A DNA stretch of 7,899 nucleotides. Origin: CAZTDD01 sp964612675. GTDB taxonomy: Bacteria > Hinthialibacterota > Hinthialibacteria > Hinthialibacterales > JAKPRU01. The notes beneath the pieces are model-generated. The model saw only the letters and a program-made list of their open reading frames with translations. It was not told the DNA's origin and searched no databases. A program made the translations under genes and the position numbers. Positions 5,693 through 7,899 of this stretch are shown here, in pieces. The stretch is taken from contig CAZTDD010000195.1 of NCBI GenBank assembly GCA_964612675.1, positions 1 to 7,899 of the forward strand, in the 5' to 3' direction. The stretch's first letter is position 1; each line of letters starts with the position of its first letter.

Positions 5693-7461
5693 ACCCCACC
5701 TCTTCTACGATGGCGAAACCGTCTCCTGGCTCGTCTCGCGCCGTAGGGTGGAAGAGTGCGTGTCCGACGTAGTATTTCCGGGAACAAGCGGATCACCAGC
5801 GCGGGCAGCAATGGATGGTCGGGAAACCTCTCCAGCATTAGAGCGACACAGGATCTCGCAACATCCAGCTCTCTCCGTTCTGTATAGACCTCAGCCAGAA
5901 GCCATAGAATATTCGGTTTGTCGGGATCGATTTCTCGGGCCTGGTGAAGCAAAGGGAGAGCCCGCTCATGCATTCCCCGCCTCCATTCAATGAACGCCAC
6001 CCGCTGCAGCGCGATTGATCGAGCGTTCGCCGAGATATCTTCTTCCATGTCCAGAAGTTGTTGATAGATACGTCTAGCCTGAGTAAGGCGTTCCAACTGG
6101 AAAGCGGATTCTCCCATGGAGGCCAAATCGAGCGGCGTTCGCGCGGACTCGGGAATCCGATCAAACGCGGCCAAGGCCTGTGCCCAATCCCGCTCAAAGT
6201 AATGACAAGTACCGAGAATCTGGTAGATCCTGGAAGTTGTTTGTTCTACAACCTCTAAGTGTTTGACGATCGCGTCCTCCGCCTCTTTATACTCCTGTTC
6301 CGAAACAAAAGTCTGAGCGATTCGTTGTACGCATCGAGCATTCTCGGGTTCGTTTTGAAGTACCGAGAGAAAGATTGCTTTGGCTTGCTCGACTTGTCCA
6401 CATTTGTACAAATAGCTGGCGTACGAAGTGCGAATTGCATTGTACAGCGGGAGATCGGATCGGTCCTTGATCGGCTCCGCTGTTTGTGCAGCCAGGTCGA
6501 ATTGTCCGCTCGCGGCCTGCTGTTCGGCTAATTCCATCCGCAATTCCACATCGTCCGGATTCAGGCGCAGAGCATGTTCCAAAACACCGCGGGCTTTTGA
6601 AGAGTTGCCTTCCTGCTCGTAAATCTGGCTGAGTAGAGACGCTGCGGATCTGTGGCCCGGAGTTCTCGCCAGAAGTTTTTCCGCTGCAGCCTTTGCTTCG
6701 TCCGTGTTACCTCGGTCGAAAAGCGTGAGGATGCTTTGGAATTCCAAGTCCTCTTCCACGGCCTCTGGGCCTTCAGCCGTGAACTCGACAAACTCCGCAA
6801 CATTTCTTCCTTGAATCAACGTACCTTGAAAGCTGGGCCGGAAATGAACTGCGAAGGACCGCCACTCGTCCGGTGTGTACTTCTGCCGAATTTGTCGCAG
6901 GCCGGGTTCAATTTTTTCAACGTCGATCTGGGGTACTTTGGACAGTTCGACAAAGCTCGAGAAAACCCAATGATCTTCCCAGGGGACAAGACGGCCTTCG
7001 ACGATGCTGCCCTCAGGAGGTTCTTCCCGGTCGGCATGTACGAGATATCCACCGGGTATCTCCGCTCCGAGTTCTTGAACGATATAGGTCTTGTCCTCGT
7101 TTCGACGCGTGACCTTGAAAAACCCCGGATGAGCGTTGTGAACCAAGGAGAGGATTCTCTCTCTGGTTGGCTTGTCGAGCTCAGAATGTTCCTCGACAAA
7201 ATGCTCGGCTACCGTGAGGCTGTCCTTTTTATCTCGAAAGTCAAAAGCAGCCCAATCGAGGAAATATGGAGTCAAGAAGCGTGGTAAGTCCTTCAGCTCC
7301 GCGTAGTTTTCGAAACGGGCCTGTGCTTTGCGGAACAGCCGTCTTCGGTCCGGCTTCCTCAAGAGGTCGATGACTCTACGGTAGGCTTCCGGGAAACTCG
7401 TTATCCGGGTCTTCGGGCGATATCCGCTTTTGTTCTTTTTCTTCTTTCTTTGTTTTGCCAT
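5689..7461 (-). CDS. TPR-repeat protein with lysine-rich N-terminus and unrecognised N-terminal domain
   Basis: This 590-residue protein probably acts as a scaffold or interaction partner. Residues 1-20 are strongly basic (KQRKKKKNK). Residues 25-235 form a region I do not recognise, with an aromatic-rich helical part (FLTPYFLDWAAFDF, 62-75) and a strand-rich part near 114-175. Residues 242-560 contain degenerate tetratricopeptide helices, for example around 244-268, 274-303, 352-371, 385-404, 419-436, 452-472 and 488-515, the last ending in an IDPDKPN turn. There is no signal peptide or membrane segment. ATG 7461 lacks a close Shine-Dalgarno, whereas GTG 7473 has AGGA 7 nt upstream and TTG 7476 has it 4 nt upstream, so the true start may be 12-15 nt earlier. 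The stop overlaps the next start as ATGA. The last 26 residues (RRTRTL onward) are abnormally arginine-rich and may be out of frame. It is the first gene of the operon. Confidence 0.82.
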   Translation of the reverse strand: MAKQRKKKKNKSGYRPKTRITSFPEAYRRVIDLLRKPDRRRLFRKAQARFENYAELKDLPRFLTPYFLDWAAFDFRDKKDSLTVAEHFVEEHSELDKPTRERILSLVHNAHPGFFKVTRRNEDKTYIVQELGAEIPGGYLVHADREEPPEGSIVEGRLVPWEDHWVFSSFVELSKVPQIDVEKIEPGLRQIRQKYTPDEWRSFAVHFRPSFQGTLIQGRNVAEFVEFTAEGPEAVEEDLEFQSILTLFDRGNTDEAKAAAEKLLARTPGHRSAASLLSQIYEQEGNSSKARGVLEHALRLNPDDVELRMELAEQQAASGQFDLAAQTAEPIKDRSDLPLYNAIRTSYASYLYKCGQVEQAKAIFLSVLQNEPENARCVQRIAQTFVSEQEYKEAEDAIVKHLEVVEQTTSRIYQILGTCHYFERDWAQALAAFDRIPESARTPLDLASMGESAFQLERLTQARRIYQQLLDMEEDISANARSIALQRVAFIEWRRGMHERALPLLHQAREIDPDKPNILWLLAEVYTERRELDVARSCVALMLERFPDHPLLPALVIRLFPEILRRTRTLPPYGARRARRRFRHRRRGGV

Positions 7462-7476
7462 GAATACAAACACCAA

Positions 7477-7485
7477 TTCTTCCTA
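7477..7485 (-). promoter_or_regulatory. Ribosome binding site favouring a GTG start for the TPR gene
   Basis: TAGGAAGAA on the minus strand places AGGA 7 nt from GTG 7473 and 19 nt from ATG 7461. The same TAG is the in-frame stop that bounds the ORF. This is the only local evidence against the ATG start. Confidence 0.4.
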
Positions 7486-7546
7486 TGAGGATAGGGTAAA
7501 CTATCATGTTCCGGCTGTGCGGCAAGAAGTGGTTCTTCGACTTCAA

Positions 7547-7580
7547 CCCCACCCGAACCCTCCCCAGTCTTGGGGAGGGA
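7547..7580 (+). repeat. GC-rich hairpin repeat, copy 1
   Basis: A CCCACCCGAACCC lead-in is followed by a perfect 9-bp stem: CCCTCCCCA at 7558-7566, loop GTCT, then TGGGGAGGG at 7571-7579. It has the same plan as the elements near 7704 and 7842. There is no T-run after the stem on either strand, so it looks like a dispersed palindromic repeat rather than a terminator. Confidence 0.75.
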
Positions 7581-7589
7581 GTTCCACCG

Positions 7590-7698
7590 ATGCCCGCGTT
7601 CCAATGAGCCCGTGTTCGAATGAACCGCGTTTGAATGAACCCGCGTTTGGATGAACCCGCGTTCGAATGAGCCCGTGTTCGAATAAGCCCGAAAATGA
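7590..7698. repeat. Degenerate 16-bp tandem direct repeats, about seven units
   Basis: The consensus is ATGARCCCGYGTTYGA. Units start at 7590 (14 bp), 7604, 7620 (15 bp), 7635, 7651, 7667 and 7683, and the last unit is diverged in its second half. The 16-bp period and the 14- and 15-bp variants break any reading frame, so this is not coding. Several junctions contain the palindrome TTCGAA. The function is unknown. Confidence 0.85.
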
Positions 7699-7703
7699 AC
7701 GTG

Positions 7704-7742
7704 TCAACCCCCTCTAACCTCCCCCGATCTTCGGGGGAGGAA
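7704..7742 (+). repeat. GC-rich hairpin repeat, copy 2
   Basis: A CAACCCCCTCTAACC lead-in is followed by a perfect 10-bp stem: CCTCCCCCGA at 7718-7727, loop TCT, then TCGGGGGAGG at 7731-7740. It has the same orientation as the copy at 7547. Confidence 0.75.
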
Positions 7743-7757
7743 AAAGAAAGAAGCTGA

Positions 7758-7785
7758 ATTATACCCGATCTGTGTTCGTATTCAG
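7758..7785 (-). promoter_or_regulatory. Candidate promoter for the TPR-amidohydrolase-kinase operon
   Basis: On the minus strand there is a perfect TATAAT (7758-7763), with CTGAAT (7780-7785, three matches to TTGACA at positions 2-4) 16 nt upstream. Transcription would begin near 7751, giving a leader of about 290 nt that includes hairpin copies 1 and 2 and the 16-bp array. No better promoter is seen closer to the gene. Confidence 0.35.
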
Positions 7786-7841
7786 TTGTCTCCCCCAAGC
7801 CTGATAGGACCGCAAAAAGTCCGAAATTGGCATCGGAAGTT

Positions 7842-7875
7842 CCTTCTCCCCCCGGGAGAGGGTTAGGGTGAGGGG
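7842..7875 (-). repeat. GC-rich hairpin repeat, copy 3 (inverted)
   Basis: Read on the minus strand, CCTCACCCTAACCCTCTCCC followed by GGGGGGAGAAGG has the same lead-in and hairpin plan as the two plus-orientation copies. The stem is TCTCCC/GGGAGA (7845-7850 and 7854-7859) with loop CCC. Repeats of this CACCCTAACCCTCTCCC type are common between genes in many bacteria. Confidence 0.7.
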
Positions 7876-7899
7876 CGATCATTGCATTGGATTCGCGTA

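Larger units (their letters stand above)
7462..7899. other. Non-coding repeat-rich region upstream of the operon
   Basis: I see no gene in these 438 bp. They hold three GC-rich hairpin elements, a degenerate 16-bp tandem array and one candidate promoter. A long open frame on the minus strand exists, but it reads through the repeats and into the TPR gene in another frame. Its predicted N-terminus is simply the translated hairpin repeat. Confidence 0.8.

Noticed and set aside
6652..7287. 211-codon plus-strand ORF
   Set aside because: It is antisense to the N-terminal part of the TPR gene and shows no recognisable motif.
7612..7624. tRNA T-arm-like GTTCGAAT
   Set aside because: It recurs in the 16-bp repeat array with no acceptor stem, D-arm or anticodon arm around it.
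7590..7698. CRISPR array
   Set aside because: The 16-bp units are directly adjacent with no spacers, and no cas genes are present.
7718..7740. Intrinsic terminator
   Set aside because: The stem is strong, but no T-run follows it on the minus strand, and on the plus strand it is followed by an A-rich tract. It matches the hairpin repeat family instead.
7376..7882. 168-codon minus-strand ORF starting MIAPHPNPLPGGEG
   Set aside because: Its start is a translated GC hairpin repeat, its middle is the 16-bp array (the period is not a multiple of 3), and its end lies inside the TPR gene in another frame.

Overview
All real genes in this window lie on the minus strand, so the layout reads from right to left. 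GC content is moderate, Shine-Dalgarno sequences are strong, one enzyme has a Sec signal peptide, and there are several Uma2-family genes. Together these suggest an environmental bacterium with many Uma2 paralogs, such as a planctomycete, Chloroflexi or Poribacteria-like lineage. The sequence alone does not fix the phylum.

Positions 7899 to about 7462 are non-coding. They hold three copies of a GC-rich hairpin repeat (two in one orientation, one inverted), a run of about seven degenerate 16-bp direct repeats, and a possible promoter (TATAAT) about 300 nt upstream of the first gene.

Positions 7461 to 1849 hold five tightly packed genes that look like one operon: a 590-residue TPR protein; two amidohydrolase-2-fold proteins in tandem; a PfkB-family ribokinase; and an exported M20D amidohydrolase. 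The junctions are a 4-bp ATGA overlap, an 11-bp overlap, a 2-nt gap and a 31-nt gap, so translation is probably coupled along most of the chain. The first amidohydrolase-fold protein has lost every recognisable metal-ligand position of its neighbour and looks like a pseudoenzyme. The set (hydrolase, non-catalytic partner, sugar kinase, exported amidase) suggests catabolism of an N-acylated or glycosylated compound, but the substrate cannot be read from the sequence.

Positions 1777 to 1 hold three tandem Uma2 (DUF820) PD-(D/E)XK nuclease-fold genes, arranged as an exact 603-bp duplication. The last one runs off the window edge. A perfect 242-bp identity between neighbouring units, set against clear divergence elsewhere, shows recent recombination or gene conversion. 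A TATAAT box inside an inverted repeat precedes the array and may give it its own promoter.
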